From positions 1 through 64,000 of the forward strand of contig DASVHD010000041.1 in the NCBI GenBank assembly GCA_036382775.1: a DNA stretch of 64,000 nt. Reading direction: 5' to 3'. The stretch comes from a bacterium. GTDB lineage: Bacteria; Hydrothermota; Tepidihabitantia; SM23-42; JAOAFX01. Positions 52,263 through 61,197 of the stretch are shown piece after piece (the stretch's first letter is position 1; the number at the start of each line of letters is the position of its first letter). The translations under genes were made by a program, and so were the position numbers. A model generated the notes under the pieces. That model searched no databases, had not been told where the DNA came from, and saw only the letters and a list, made by a program, of their open reading frames with translations.

Positions 52263-52967
52263 TTAGAGCAAAAACTTGGATGGATCTCTATTGAAAAGCT
52301 CGGTGGCGGCATTGAAATCCTCGATTCGTCCGATATCATGCCAGTAGCCGGTATGCCGATAGCCCAGCACCCTGTGATTGCCCCGGACCAGCAGCTTGAT
52401 CAAGTCAGGCATATCAAGTCTTAGCCCCTTCTTCAGGTACTTCAGTACCTCAATTTCAAACATATATATCCCCATGCTTACTTCATATGTCATCGACGGC
52501 TTTTCGATGTAATTGCTGACCCGGCCTTCTTCATCCGCTTCAATGATGCCCAGGTCAACCTCTTGTTTCTTCTGACACAGACCGATCGTCGCCGTGGCCT
52601 TGTTTTGCTTGTGAAATTCAATGAAAGCGCTGTAGTCCAGATCGGTTAAGATATCGCCGTTCATGACCAGAAACGTATCCGGCAGGTTCTCGATCAATAG
52701 TAAAGGCGCGGCGGTTCCTAATGGCGCCAGTTCTTCCGAATATTCGATCGCGACACCCAGGCTCTTTCCATCCTGGAACAGAGTTCTTATCAGTTCTCCT
52801 TGGTATCCGATCGCTAAAGTGATTTTCCTGAAACCATAGTGCTTGAGCTGCCTGATCACGATCTCCAGTATGGATTTTTCACCCACGGGCATCAGGGGTT
52901 TGGGTAAAATAGTCGTATAGGGCGCTAGACGGCTCCCCTTTCCACCAGCCAGGATAACTGCTCTCAT
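52263..52967 (-). CDS. Sugar-1-phosphate nucleotidyltransferase
   Basis: 234 residues. LAGGKGSRLAPYTTILPKPLMPVG is the NTP-binding signature (positions 6-29), FLVMNGDILTDLDY the metal site, and GYRHTGYWHDIGRIEDF closes the catalytic domain. Such short enzymes activate mannose, GlcNAc or GlcN. It is 5 bases after the 4,6-dehydratase gene and 18 before the reductase gene, so the three make a compact cassette; a PtmE-like role with a LegB-like dehydratase is one reading. Confidence 0.85.
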   Translation of the reverse strand: MRAVILAGGKGSRLAPYTTILPKPLMPVGEKSILEIVIRQLKHYGFRKITLAIGYQGELIRTLFQDGKSLGVAIEYSEELAPLGTAAPLLLIENLPDTFLVMNGDILTDLDYSAFIEFHKQNKATATIGLCQKKQEVDLGIIEADEEGRVSNYIEKPSMTYEVSMGIYMFEIEVLKYLKKGLRLDMPDLIKLLVRGNHRVLGYRHTGYWHDIGRIEDFNAATELFNRDPSKFLL

Positions 52968-52972
52968 GGTCG

Positions 52973-53944
52973 TCAGATATTATAGATGCCGAGACGATAC
53001 CGATCAAGATGAGAGCCAATCCAGTCGATAGTCGTGCGCAGGCCGTCAGCGAATGATACTCCGGGATTCCAGCTGATGAGTTTTTTTGCCTGGCTGATGT
53101 CCGCGCACAACCTTTCCACCTCACTTTCCTGGGGCCGTACGCGCCCGGGATCTACCACCACTTCCAGGTCTTTATCCATTAAAGTAAGGATCTTCTTTGT
53201 CAGCTCTCCGATTGAGATCTCAAACCCGCTTCCCAGATTGGTCACGACACCGTCGCAAGCCCGAGAATGCGCGATCTTGAAGAACCCATCGATTACGTCA
53301 GTAACATAAGTGAAATCCCGCGTCGGTGGCAAAGCACCTAAATATATCCGATCGCTGGTGAGCGCCTGGGTAATGATCACCGGGATTATCGCCCGCGCTG
53401 ACTGACGCGGTCCATAGACATTGAACGGTTTTGCGATCTTCACTCCGACACCAAAACTTTTGTAGTAAGTCAGCGCCAGCTGTTCAGCCGCACTTTTGGT
53501 CGCAGCATAAGGGGATTGAGGGACGACAGGATGTTTTTCATCCATTGGTATATATTGCGCCGTCCCATAGGTTTCACTCGTCGAAACGATTACAACATCA
53601 TTCGTACGCAGGCTCCGTGCGCATTCCAGAACATTGTATGTCCCTTCGATATTGGTACGGATGTATGCCAGCGGGGAAACATAAGAATATGGGATGCCAA
53701 TCAACGCCGCAAGGTGGAAGACCATATTGCAATCGTGCATTGCTTTGTACACGGAATCAAAATCCCTGACATCGCCCGCATAAAATTCGACATCATTCTG
53801 TAATGGGGAATCGGTCAGATTGCCCAGGCTATTACGGGAATTATAATGAATGAATGCTTTGACCTTATGACCTTTTGATACCAGTTCCTCGGTCAGATGA
53901 GAACCGACAAATCCACTGGCACCGGTTACCAGGATTTTACCCAT
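52973..53944 (-). CDS. Nucleotide-sugar 4,6-dehydratase, LegB-like
   Basis: About 323 residues. Start at 53944 (MGKILVTGASGFVGSHL) with an AAGGAAG site; an earlier codon at 53968 is less likely. SDR motifs: STSETYG, the catalytic pair YAATK in QSPYAATKSAAEQ, and PFNVYGPRQSARAIIPVIIT. The latter run is typical of GDP-GlcNAc 4,6-dehydratase LegB of the legionaminic acid pathway and close relatives. No LegC, NeuB or NeuA gene lies nearby, so a nonulosonic acid is not supported; the product more likely goes to the reductase 51309-52244. Confidence 0.83.
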   Translation of the reverse strand: MGKILVTGASGFVGSHLTEELVSKGHKVKAFIHYNSRNSLGNLTDSPLQNDVEFYAGDVRDFDSVYKAMHDCNMVFHLAALIGIPYSYVSPLAYIRTNIEGTYNVLECARSLRTNDVVIVSTSETYGTAQYIPMDEKHPVVPQSPYAATKSAAEQLALTYYKSFGVGVKIAKPFNVYGPRQSARAIIPVIITQALTSDRIYLGALPPTRDFTYVTDVIDGFFKIAHSRACDGVVTNLGSGFEISIGELTKKILTLMDKDLEVVVDPGRVRPQESEVERLCADISQAKKLISWNPGVSFADGLRTTIDWIGSHLDRYRLGIYNI

Positions 53945-54080
53945 GATCACTTCCTTTCGCTTGGCCACTGGACCATAACACTTTTTGTTCGGGCATTGAT
54001 CACCGCTGCTTTAATTCTGTCTTTCAACAACAACTACCGATCGCTGCGATTTCCATGCGTGATCCAGCGGTTTTTTCGCA
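53945..54080. other. 136-base gap inside the glycan locus
   Basis: This is the largest gap between 37000 and 64000. I see no gene, repeat or TTGACA-type promoter in it apart from the ribosome site near 53952. If the locus has an internal promoter it may be of another class. Confidence 0.4.
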
Positions 54081-55448
54081 TTATCTTACGACAACGACCT
54101 TTTCATTAATGATCTCGGCATCGACCTCTAGCTTGAGAAAATAGAGACCCTGGCTGAACCTGGACAGGTCAAGATCGAATGAATATTGCCCCGCCTCGAC
54201 CGCGCCATCAACGATTAAAGCTGCTTCCCTCCCGGCAACATCATAGAGCGCGAGCTTGATATGTCGATGTTCCGGGACCGTATATCGCAGTTTCGTAGTG
54301 CCGGTGGTTATACTTGGCAGTACTTCAAGGTTGAAAAATCTGCGACGACCGATCGCCTTGTATTCTTCGGGTCCTGGCCAGATCTTCTGATAAGCCTTTT
54401 TGCACAACAGATATTCGATGTAACCTGCATAACCACCACTGCCTCTTATCACGAGGCTGTCGGTCTTGCACAATCCCTTCAAAATAATGAATTCATCGTC
54501 GTCTCCCTGCAGCGTGAGCAGACATCCATATTCGGCGGTTATCCCCGGAACATAGTAAGCAACACGAAACGCGCTGGGCCGGTCTATGTAGACCATATCC
54601 GCGAACCGGTCACCTTGAGCTACGATATATTTGACGTACAGACTTTCCGTCTGGATCGCCTTGAGCCGGATCTCGGTGCCGTTGTGGATCGTGTATGCAC
54701 CGGTGCGGTCAATATCAAATTTAACCGTATCCAGAACCTGTCCCCTGACGAATTTACCGTATCCGCTTCCCGGCGCTCCGTAAGCACCAAAAAGAGTGTC
54801 GAACTGTATATTAAGGATAATAACTGAGTCGCAATAATAACCCATGTTGGCATAGTTTGGATTTAATTCCAAAAATTTGGTCAGTCCGTATCCGTAGCCA
54901 CACCGGTCGCCGTGCAGTCGGAAAGGAAATCTTTCGAACATACTGGGCAGGCCGCAGTTGAACTGTTCTCTGAATTGAACCATATAATCACCGCTTTGGT
55001 CGCCGGGCATCTTCAATCCCAGGTTAATGGCCCGCCGGGAATAAAAATTTATGTCCTTATTGTAAGCGGACGTACCCTCCATGGAAATCTGAAATTCATC
55101 CGGGGCTATCCCCAGGGACACGTACGCCGTGCTGTCCGCACCGCCTTCCCAGCATTTTGGGAAATGCCAGTACATGGTCGACGATCTAGTCTCGATCTTT
55201 ATCCCTCCCGAATCGTCATAAGCGTCAATGCTCTTGCGCGGGAAAACGACGCTCGAATCGCCATCGTATATCCCCATTATCTGCCGCGTTCCCAGGAACA
55301 TCGTATCGCAGACATCGCTTCTAAAGAATTTATCACCGGATTGATAACCGCCGGAATTCCATAGATATCTTGCGGAATCCGATTGTCCGAAGACAACCGA
55401 TGCCAGGCCGAAGAAAAACAGGAATGATCTTCGTGAAATAAAAGTCAT
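54081..55448 (-). CDS. Secreted protein with type IX-like sorting domain and Tat-like signal
   Basis: 455 residues. The N-terminus ISRRSFLFFFGLASVVFGQ has a Ser-Arg-Arg-x-Phe-Leu pattern ahead of a hydrophobic stretch, which fits a twin-arginine signal, though an ordinary Sec signal is possible. The body is beta-rich (Tyr, Gly, Asp) with no domain I know. The last 80 residues (TTKLRYTVPEHRHIKLALYD, then VAGREAALIVDG, FSQGLYFLKLEV and a terminal EKVVVVR) match the type IX type A sorting domain, with a VPEHRHIKLALYD start rather than YPNP. It lies within the glycan locus, 16 bases downstream of a methyltransferase gene, so cargo and glycan genes share a transcript. Confidence 0.75.
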   Translation of the reverse strand: MTFISRRSFLFFFGLASVVFGQSDSARYLWNSGGYQSGDKFFRSDVCDTMFLGTRQIMGIYDGDSSVVFPRKSIDAYDDSGGIKIETRSSTMYWHFPKCWEGGADSTAYVSLGIAPDEFQISMEGTSAYNKDINFYSRRAINLGLKMPGDQSGDYMVQFREQFNCGLPSMFERFPFRLHGDRCGYGYGLTKFLELNPNYANMGYYCDSVIILNIQFDTLFGAYGAPGSGYGKFVRGQVLDTVKFDIDRTGAYTIHNGTEIRLKAIQTESLYVKYIVAQGDRFADMVYIDRPSAFRVAYYVPGITAEYGCLLTLQGDDDEFIILKGLCKTDSLVIRGSGGYAGYIEYLLCKKAYQKIWPGPEEYKAIGRRRFFNLEVLPSITTGTTKLRYTVPEHRHIKLALYDVAGREAALIVDGAVEAGQYSFDLDLSRFSQGLYFLKLEVDAEIINEKVVVVR

Positions 55449-55464
55449 TTCAGCCTCCTTTATC

Positions 55465-56229
55465 CTAATGCTTGGCGATCGATGCCGTAATGATCAGTGA
55501 ATGAGAGAACCTGAGGACCGGATTATTCGTATCGAACATCAGATCTCCGAAAACGGCATTGAAAACCTTTGATTTAAGGGTCAGCTGTGGAACATTTCCT
55601 TTGATGACCATTATATGAAAACCGACAACTTTGAAAAATTCTTTCAGAAAAGGCAGATACAGAATATTCTGCCGATCGAGTAGAGCAGCATCATAGCCGG
55701 CCAGCAACCCGGATCTCAGGAAATTAAACCGGCTGACCAGACTATGGATATATGGTATGGAAAGGATCAATCGCCCGCCGTTCTTCAATACCCTCGCGGT
55801 TTCTTTAATGAAGTGTTCGGAACCCTCAAGACATTCCAACCCTTCGCTGTTTATTACGACGTCGAATGAATCGTCTTCGTAAGGAAATTCATGGTTTAGA
55901 TCGACCCGCTTGAAATCTATCCGTTTATCCGCGGAAAAACAATCCAGGATATCGCATGCCGATACTTTATGCCCTTTGAATAACAGAATCTGAGAAATGA
56001 TCCCTCTTCCGCATGCCGCGTCAAGTACCCGCGCCGGTTCTACGCCAACGCTTTTTATCGCTTCGGACCACGAGTAAAATAGTGCGTACTTCACGGGTCT
56101 TTTCATAAAGGGGATCCCGACAAGTCTTGCGATATCAGCCAGGGGAGGTTCGGGAGGAATATCGGGACCGGACACATATCTGGTATTCCACGGGATCTGC
56201 TTTAATTGCTTCAGCGTGAGGCTGTCCAT
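55465..56229 (-). CDS. Class I SAM-dependent methyltransferase
   Basis: 254 residues. SAM motif I RVLDAACGRGIISQIL, with CDILD acid after strand 2 and EFPYEDDSFDVVINSEGLEC as motif IV. ETARVLKNGGRLILSIPYIH is a typical post-motif. Probably modifies the glycan or a sugar intermediate. Two bases after the deacetylase gene. Confidence 0.85.
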   Translation of the reverse strand: MDSLTLKQLKQIPWNTRYVSGPDIPPEPPLADIARLVGIPFMKRPVKYALFYSWSEAIKSVGVEPARVLDAACGRGIISQILLFKGHKVSACDILDCFSADKRIDFKRVDLNHEFPYEDDSFDVVINSEGLECLEGSEHFIKETARVLKNGGRLILSIPYIHSLVSRFNFLRSGLLAGYDAALLDRQNILYLPFLKEFFKVVGFHIMVIKGNVPQLTLKSKVFNAVFGDLMFDTNNPVLRFSHSLIITASIAKH

Positions 56230-56231
56230 GC

Positions 56232-57530
56232 CTACCTCCTCAATTGACCGGTTAATTTAAAGGGAACATCGGGATGCAGTCTTTTGATCGAAATCCTTCC
56301 TTCTTTTTGTTCGAGGTTATCGTGTTCAGACACTAACAACACGTCCGGCGGGTAAATATCAAGACCCAGATCAACAATGACCGATGCCGTCTTATTGACA
56401 ACCACCACATCATAATCTTTCCCATTGCGCACGGTGACGTTCAGATCACATGCTTTTACCTTCTTGAAATGATCCCAGATCTGCGAGATCGTCGCCAGCC
56501 AGATCTCACCCCCATTGCTTCGATTAATCAAAGACTGAATGAGCGCTTCAAAATTGCCGATATTATTTTTTGCCAAGATATCAGATGGATGCAACCAGAT
56601 ATTGACTGCCGACTTATTCTCTACGATCTTTTTCAACGTCCCGCTTAGCGAACCAAGCACATCAAAACAATCATAAAAATTTATGTCCGACATGTAGTAT
56701 AATTCCGAATCGTTATATTTGGAAAAATTCTTGATCTTACCGATTTTACTGCCGCATCTTGTGATCAGATCGAACCCATTGCTCATCATGATATTAATAA
56801 TATCATTCGGCAAATAGACCAGATCGTATTTCTGGCCGGCGATTTCTTTACCGAGCGCGGTGAGTAAGTTCAAATCATAATAATTTCGGTAAGCATCGCC
56901 GCAAAACGGAAGCGACAATATATTCGCCCTTTTAAAACCGTTCTTTACCGCTGCGTTTTGCCAATCTTCAAGATCAATTGCTACGTTTTTATGTTCTTCC
57001 AAAACTATATATGGATGGGAAAATGTGTGGCATTGAATATCCTCGCCCATTTCTTTCAAAATTTCCGCTTGATCTCCAAAATACCAGTAAGGGAATTTTT
57101 TATAATCGCTGTTTGGTGCATAAAAAAACGTGGGACGGTTTTTTCGCCAGGTGACGATATCAGTAAAACCCGCCTCATAAATGGCATACGGCAGGATTTG
57201 ATTGATACGATAAGCTTTCCCATCATTATTATCTTTTAATAACGCGTGCCCATTGGCAAACCACGTAGCATGGATTCCGTATTTATTAAATATCTTGATT
57301 ATTTTCTCCGTACCTTTTCGCATTGCATAGCCCATGCCGTAATAAAATGAAAGGTCTCTTTGACGATGGAACACTTTATTCGTGATAGCGTATATTCTGC
57401 CGCGAACCCGGCTGCTGAAATTGGCGATGTTCCCGTAGGGAGCCGAAGTCTCGTAATCGAATGATAGAGCAACGGCTGAGCGGCAAAACCTTTTGAACGT
57501 AGATAAGGTGATACGGGCCTTCGAGCTCAT
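56232..57530 (-). CDS. Polysaccharide deacetylase-like protein (set 2)
   Basis: 432 residues. The NodB-like features are ALSFDYET (metal Asp), GIHATWFANGHALL, and DIQCHTFSHPYIV (His box), with NIWLHPSDIL later. The family is more divergent than the other two in the locus and has a C-terminal beta-sandwich-like extension (about 350-432, VVNKTASVIVDLGLDIYPPD). No signal peptide. It is 31 bases after a FemAB-like gene, repeating the deacetylase-FemAB pairing seen at 36152-38313. Confidence 0.75.
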   Translation of the reverse strand: MSSKARITLSTFKRFCRSAVALSFDYETSAPYGNIANFSSRVRGRIYAITNKVFHRQRDLSFYYGMGYAMRKGTEKIIKIFNKYGIHATWFANGHALLKDNNDGKAYRINQILPYAIYEAGFTDIVTWRKNRPTFFYAPNSDYKKFPYWYFGDQAEILKEMGEDIQCHTFSHPYIVLEEHKNVAIDLEDWQNAAVKNGFKRANILSLPFCGDAYRNYYDLNLLTALGKEIAGQKYDLVYLPNDIINIMMSNGFDLITRCGSKIGKIKNFSKYNDSELYYMSDINFYDCFDVLGSLSGTLKKIVENKSAVNIWLHPSDILAKNNIGNFEALIQSLINRSNGGEIWLATISQIWDHFKKVKACDLNVTVRNGKDYDVVVVNKTASVIVDLGLDIYPPDVLLVSEHDNLEQKEGRISIKRLHPDVPFKLTGQLRR

Positions 57531-57561
57531 TTGTATTCTCCAGTCAGCGATATATCGCTCA

Positions 57562-58539
57562 TCATCGATCCCCGGCGAGCCGGTTCAGCAGGCGGTATCC
57601 TGCGCCTTTTTTGGATATACAGTAGAAAGGAACCACCCGGTCAGAAAAACCGGATTTGAAGCGGGCAATATTGGGAAGCCGCTCCGGCTCCAGCACGCAT
57701 AGATCGTAGAAACGTGAACGGTTTTCTTTCGCCCATTTTATCGCTGCCCATTGCAGAAGCTCACCCTGGCCCAGATTATCAACGTTTTTTCTGCTTGCCC
57801 CAAGCCAGTAATGACAGGCGAATTTATTCCTCAAGGCGACCAATCCAGAGACGAAATTGGCTCCGACCTTGGCCAGGAACACGGATGCCTTATTCGCCCC
57901 GATATAGGTCTTCAGTACATTGACATAATATTCAATGGGTTTGAGCATCAACTCGGCCGCGCCGTAGGTTTCGATCATCATGTTATAATATTCCCCGAAC
58001 CGTGCATGGTCTATCATCTCTACCGTAACCTTGTTTTTCTCTGCTTTCCTGATCATATTCCTTCTCTTTGAATTGATGGAATTATTCCAGATATCATCTT
58101 CGCTTTGATCGAGATCGATGACCGCGGTCTGGAACCTGTTCTTTTTCTCCATTTCCGAATAATCATCATGTTCGATTTGGGGCATAGACCAATATACTAT
58201 CCCTTCGTTTGCAGCCGGTTGCATGGCAGACATGAGTTCTTTGATTCTCGTCTCCTCCCGGTCATACACCCATCCACCATAAGGTATTTCAAACTTCGTT
58301 GGATTGGACTGCGTGAAAATAGTGAAGCCGTTTTTTTTTGAATGGCACGGGCACAAGGCTACCAGCTTGCCGTTATCATTATATGCACAAAGGTAATAAC
58401 ATCGAGTCCTGAAATTCTTTTCGACAATTTGGTTGAATTCAGGTTCATGAAAGATCGTGCTGAAATTCGCGTTCAAAAACGACTTTATTTCGCCGATTTC
58501 GGACGACCGGTCGACGATATTTCTTTTTATGATCTTCAC
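57562..58539 (-). CDS. FemAB-like acyl/aminoacyl transferase (set 2)
   Basis: 325 residues. The C-terminal GNAT-like domain has NSINSKRRNMIRKAEKNKVT, then VFLAKVGANFVSGLVALRNK, HYWLGASRKN and GQGELLQWAAIKWAKENRSR followed by FYDLC, the typical order of FemAB-type exopolysaccharide proteins. The N-terminal half (FLNANFSTIFHEPEFNQIVE) is the paired domain. Its substrate is unknown; see set 1 for the parallel gene. Confidence 0.8.
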   Translation of the reverse strand: MKIIKRNIVDRSSEIGEIKSFLNANFSTIFHEPEFNQIVEKNFRTRCYYLCAYNDNGKLVALCPCHSKKNGFTIFTQSNPTKFEIPYGGWVYDREETRIKELMSAMQPAANEGIVYWSMPQIEHDDYSEMEKKNRFQTAVIDLDQSEDDIWNNSINSKRRNMIRKAEKNKVTVEMIDHARFGEYYNMMIETYGAAELMLKPIEYYVNVLKTYIGANKASVFLAKVGANFVSGLVALRNKFACHYWLGASRKNVDNLGQGELLQWAAIKWAKENRSRFYDLCVLEPERLPNIARFKSGFSDRVVPFYCISKKGAGYRLLNRLAGDR

Positions 58540-58560
58540 GCTTTTCGATCCGGAATTATT

Positions 58561-59520
58561 TCACGACCTCGGCCCATTATCGCGTTCGATGATCTCATCG
58601 ATGATGAACTGGGGACGATTGCGGGAAGCATCCAGGGTCCGCCAGATATATTCGCCGATCACCCCCAAAATGACCAGTTGAACCCCGCCCAGAAGCAGGA
58701 CGATGGTCATCAACGACGCCCATCCGACGATCGCATAACCATAGAGCATCTTTCTTATGACGACAAAGCAGATGCCAGCGAGCCCGAATAACGCTATTAT
58801 CAACCCGAGCGCGGAACAGAAACGGATCGGGAAATAGGAAAAAGCGACAAAAGAATCGATGAAATACTTCATCTTTTTTGTAAACGTCCAGCGCGATCTA
58901 TCGGCCGGTCTTTTCTGACGGTCATAATGGATCACGCTCCGGTTGAAACCGGTCCAGAGGATCAACCCCATCAACGATGTGTTCTTCTCGTCCATCTTTT
59001 TTATGACCTCAATCACCGCGCGGTCCAACAACACAAAGTCAAATCCGCCGATGGGCATGTCGGCAATAGCGAAAGCCCTTATTAAGGTATAATACAGTCG
59101 GGCCGGAAGCTTTATGAACCATGGCTCTTCGCGTTTTCTTCTTATTGCGAGGACTACCTTGCTGCCGGTCAGCCATTTTTCCACCAATTCGGGGATCAAT
59201 TCCGGCGGATCCTGAAGATCGGCGGAAATCGTAACTGCACACTCCCCGCGCGCGCAGCATAACCCCGCCAGGATCGCGGAGAACGAACCGAAATTCCTCG
59301 ATAGTTTCACGATCCTGACACGTTTGTCCTTCTCCGCCATCTCGGACAGAACTTTATACGAGTCGTCACCCGAACCGTCCTCAACGAAAATGAATTCGAA
59401 TATGGCTTTGGGAAATCCGTCTGCAACCTTATCCAAACGCGACAGCAGCGTCCGCAAAGTGCCCGCATTGTAAAACACGGGGACGATCACGGATATAAAA
59501 GGCCTATTGTCTTTTTTCAA
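58561..59520 (-). CDS. Membrane glycosyltransferase family 2 (DPM1/GtrB-like)
   Basis: 319 residues. GT-A domain with SVIVPVFYNAGTLRTLLSRL, EFIFVEDGSGDDSY and ITISADLQDPPELIPE (the DxD-equivalent), then two C-terminal membrane helices (ALGLIIALFGLAGICFVVIR, GWASLMTIVLLLGGVQLVIL). Such enzymes load a sugar onto polyprenyl phosphate for use on the outer face of the membrane. The likely acceptor partner is the GT-C-like gene 62203-64000. It overlaps the aminotransferase gene by 17 bases. Confidence 0.9.
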   Translation of the reverse strand: MKKDNRPFISVIVPVFYNAGTLRTLLSRLDKVADGFPKAIFEFIFVEDGSGDDSYKVLSEMAEKDKRVRIVKLSRNFGSFSAILAGLCCARGECAVTISADLQDPPELIPELVEKWLTGSKVVLAIRRKREEPWFIKLPARLYYTLIRAFAIADMPIGGFDFVLLDRAVIEVIKKMDEKNTSLMGLILWTGFNRSVIHYDRQKRPADRSRWTFTKKMKYFIDSFVAFSYFPIRFCSALGLIIALFGLAGICFVVIRKMLYGYAIVGWASLMTIVLLLGGVQLVILGVIGEYIWRTLDASRNRPQFIIDEIIERDNGPRS

Positions 59521-60628
59521 ATCTGGTCCTTTGCAGTGAATTTATATTCTCCGCGATGTACTCGATCTCCCGAGCCGTCAGCTCGGGAGACATGGGCAGT
59601 GAAAGGATCTCTTGTGCGCATCTTTCAGTTACCGGAAAATCCTGACGCTTATAACCCAGCCATTGATATGCTTTTTGCAGGTGCACCGGGATCGGATAAT
59701 GGATCAACGTATCAACGCCGTGCTGGCGCAATGCGACCTGCAGCCATTCCCTCTTTTTCACGCGAACTACATATAGATGATACCCATGTCTGCCATCGGG
59801 GCTTTCAAAAGGTTTGATGCAGCGGTCATCGGAGAGCATACGGTCGTAAACGTCGGCGTTCTTTCTCCGCCTCTCGTTCCAGGCATCAAGGCGTTTGAGC
59901 TTCACGCGCAGGACGGCCGCCTGCAGCTCATCGAGCCGGCTGTTAATGCCTTGAATCTCATGCCGGTACCGATCGCGCTGCCCGTAGTTCCTCAGCATCA
60001 TCAGTCTCTTATACAATCCGCGGTCATTGGTAGTTATCATGCCGCCATCGCCGTAACATCCCAAGTTTTTTGTTGGATAGAAGCTAAAACAGCCCATATC
60101 ACCCCAGGCACCAGCCTTTCTACCCAGGAATTCGCTGCCATGCGCTTGACAGGCGTCTTCGATCACAAAAAGACCGCGCGCGCGGGCAATTCTGTTGATC
60201 ACATCCATCCGGGTCGTCTGACCATATAAATGCACCGGAATAATGGCCCTGGTTCTCGAAGTTGCCGCTTTTGCTATCTTATCCGCATCCATCAGGTACG
60301 TTCTCTCATCGATGTCGACAAAAACGGGCCTTGCATCGACCATGGAGATCGCAGAAACCGTAGGCATGGCGGTATTAGGCACCGTAATGACCTCATCTCC
60401 CCGACCGACGCCGCATGCCATGAGCGCGAGAGCCAAAGCTTCTGTTCCGGATGCGACACCAACGGCGTATTCGGTCCCGATATACCGGGCGAATCCTTTT
60501 TCAAAACCAGCAACCTCTTTACCTAAAATGAACCGGCCGCTGGTCAGCACCTTCGCAACGGCTCGGTCGATCTCCGGTTTTATCGCCCGGTACTGCTTCT
60601 GCAGATCATTAAACAAGATTTTTTTCAT
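59504..60628 (-). CDS. wbpE: DegT/DnrJ/EryC1 sugar aminotransferase, WbpE-like (set 2)
   Basis: 374 residues from the ATG at 60628, which overlaps the acetyltransferase stop (ATGA); the longer frame runs into that gene. MKKILFNDLQKQYRAIKPEI start, PLP Lys in SFYPTKNLGCYGDGG, EDACQAHGSEFLGRKAG. Second WbpE-like gene in the locus. Paired with a WbpD-type gene, it would aminate C3 of a keto-sugar nucleotide. Confidence 0.85.
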   Translation of the reverse strand: MKKILFNDLQKQYRAIKPEIDRAVAKVLTSGRFILGKEVAGFEKGFARYIGTEYAVGVASGTEALALALMACGVGRGDEVITVPNTAMPTVSAISMVDARPVFVDIDERTYLMDADKIAKAATSRTRAIIPVHLYGQTTRMDVINRIARARGLFVIEDACQAHGSEFLGRKAGAWGDMGCFSFYPTKNLGCYGDGGMITTNDRGLYKRLMMLRNYGQRDRYRHEIQGINSRLDELQAAVLRVKLKRLDAWNERRRKNADVYDRMLSDDRCIKPFESPDGRHGYHLYVVRVKKREWLQVALRQHGVDTLIHYPIPVHLQKAYQWLGYKRQDFPVTERCAQEILSLPMSPELTAREIEYIAENINSLQRTRFEKRQ

Positions 60629-61194
60629 GAGACGCCCTGGACAATGCCGTTCTTCTTGATATACACCATTCCGCACACGCATTTTGCCATCGGTTTTTCG
60701 AAGGTGATCTTTTTCGAGCACATACAGACATAACCATGCACCTTTGCCGGATTACCGTAAGCCAGGGCATAGTCGGGGATATCGCGGGTGATGACCGCGC
60801 CGGCGCCGATCAACGCGTACTTGCCGATCGTTATCCCGCATAAGACCGTGCAGTTGGCGCCGATGCTGGCGCCCTGTTTGATCAGCGTGGGAACGAATTT
60901 TTCGGGATAGGCTTTGCTCCGGGGACGAAGATCGTTCGTGAATGCGACGCACGGTCCGACAAAAACGTTGTCTTCGATCCTGACGCCGTTCCAGAGATAC
61001 ACGCCGCTTTTAATGGTAGCATTATTGCCGATGATCACGTCGGACTCGATGAAAGTATGATCGCATACATTGCAGTTGCTGCCGATGACCGCGCCTTTAA
61101 GAATGTGAGCGAACGCCCAGATCCTCGTGCCCTCGCCGATCGACTCGTTCTCCACAAGGGCTTTTTTATGAATCATAACGGTTGGATGGATCAT
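60625..61194 (-). CDS. wbpD: Hexapeptide-repeat N-acetyltransferase, WbpD-like (set 2)
   Basis: 189 residues, the full WbpD length. Left-handed beta-helix turns run from residue 15 to about 150, with IWAFAHILKGAVIG, CVAFTNDLRPRSKAYPEK (the FTN loop) and GASIGANCTVLCGITIGKYA. A C-terminal Cys-rich tail (CMCSKK then KCVCGMVY) looks like a small metal-binding knuckle. Transfers acetyl from acetyl-CoA to the 3-amino group of a UDP-sugar acid. Its 3' end overlaps wbpE-like set 2. Confidence 0.87.
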   Translation of the reverse strand: MIHPTVMIHKKALVENESIGEGTRIWAFAHILKGAVIGSNCNVCDHTFIESDVIIGNNATIKSGVYLWNGVRIEDNVFVGPCVAFTNDLRPRSKAYPEKFVPTLIKQGASIGANCTVLCGITIGKYALIGAGAVITRDIPDYALAYGNPAKVHGYVCMCSKKITFEKPMAKCVCGMVYIKKNGIVQGVS

Positions 61195-61197
61195 GGT

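Noticed and set aside
52973-53944. Legionaminic acid pathway
   Set aside because: The dehydratase is LegB-like, but LegC, NeuB-type synthase and CMP-transferase genes are absent from the window.
33305-61194. Exosortase (XrtA/PEP-CTERM) type exopolysaccharide locus
   Set aside because: FemAB, deacetylase and amidotransferase genes also occur in such loci, but no exosortase, PEP-CTERM protein, tyrosine autokinase or Wzx/Wzy chain-length gene is visible, while sorting-domain proteins of the other type are.
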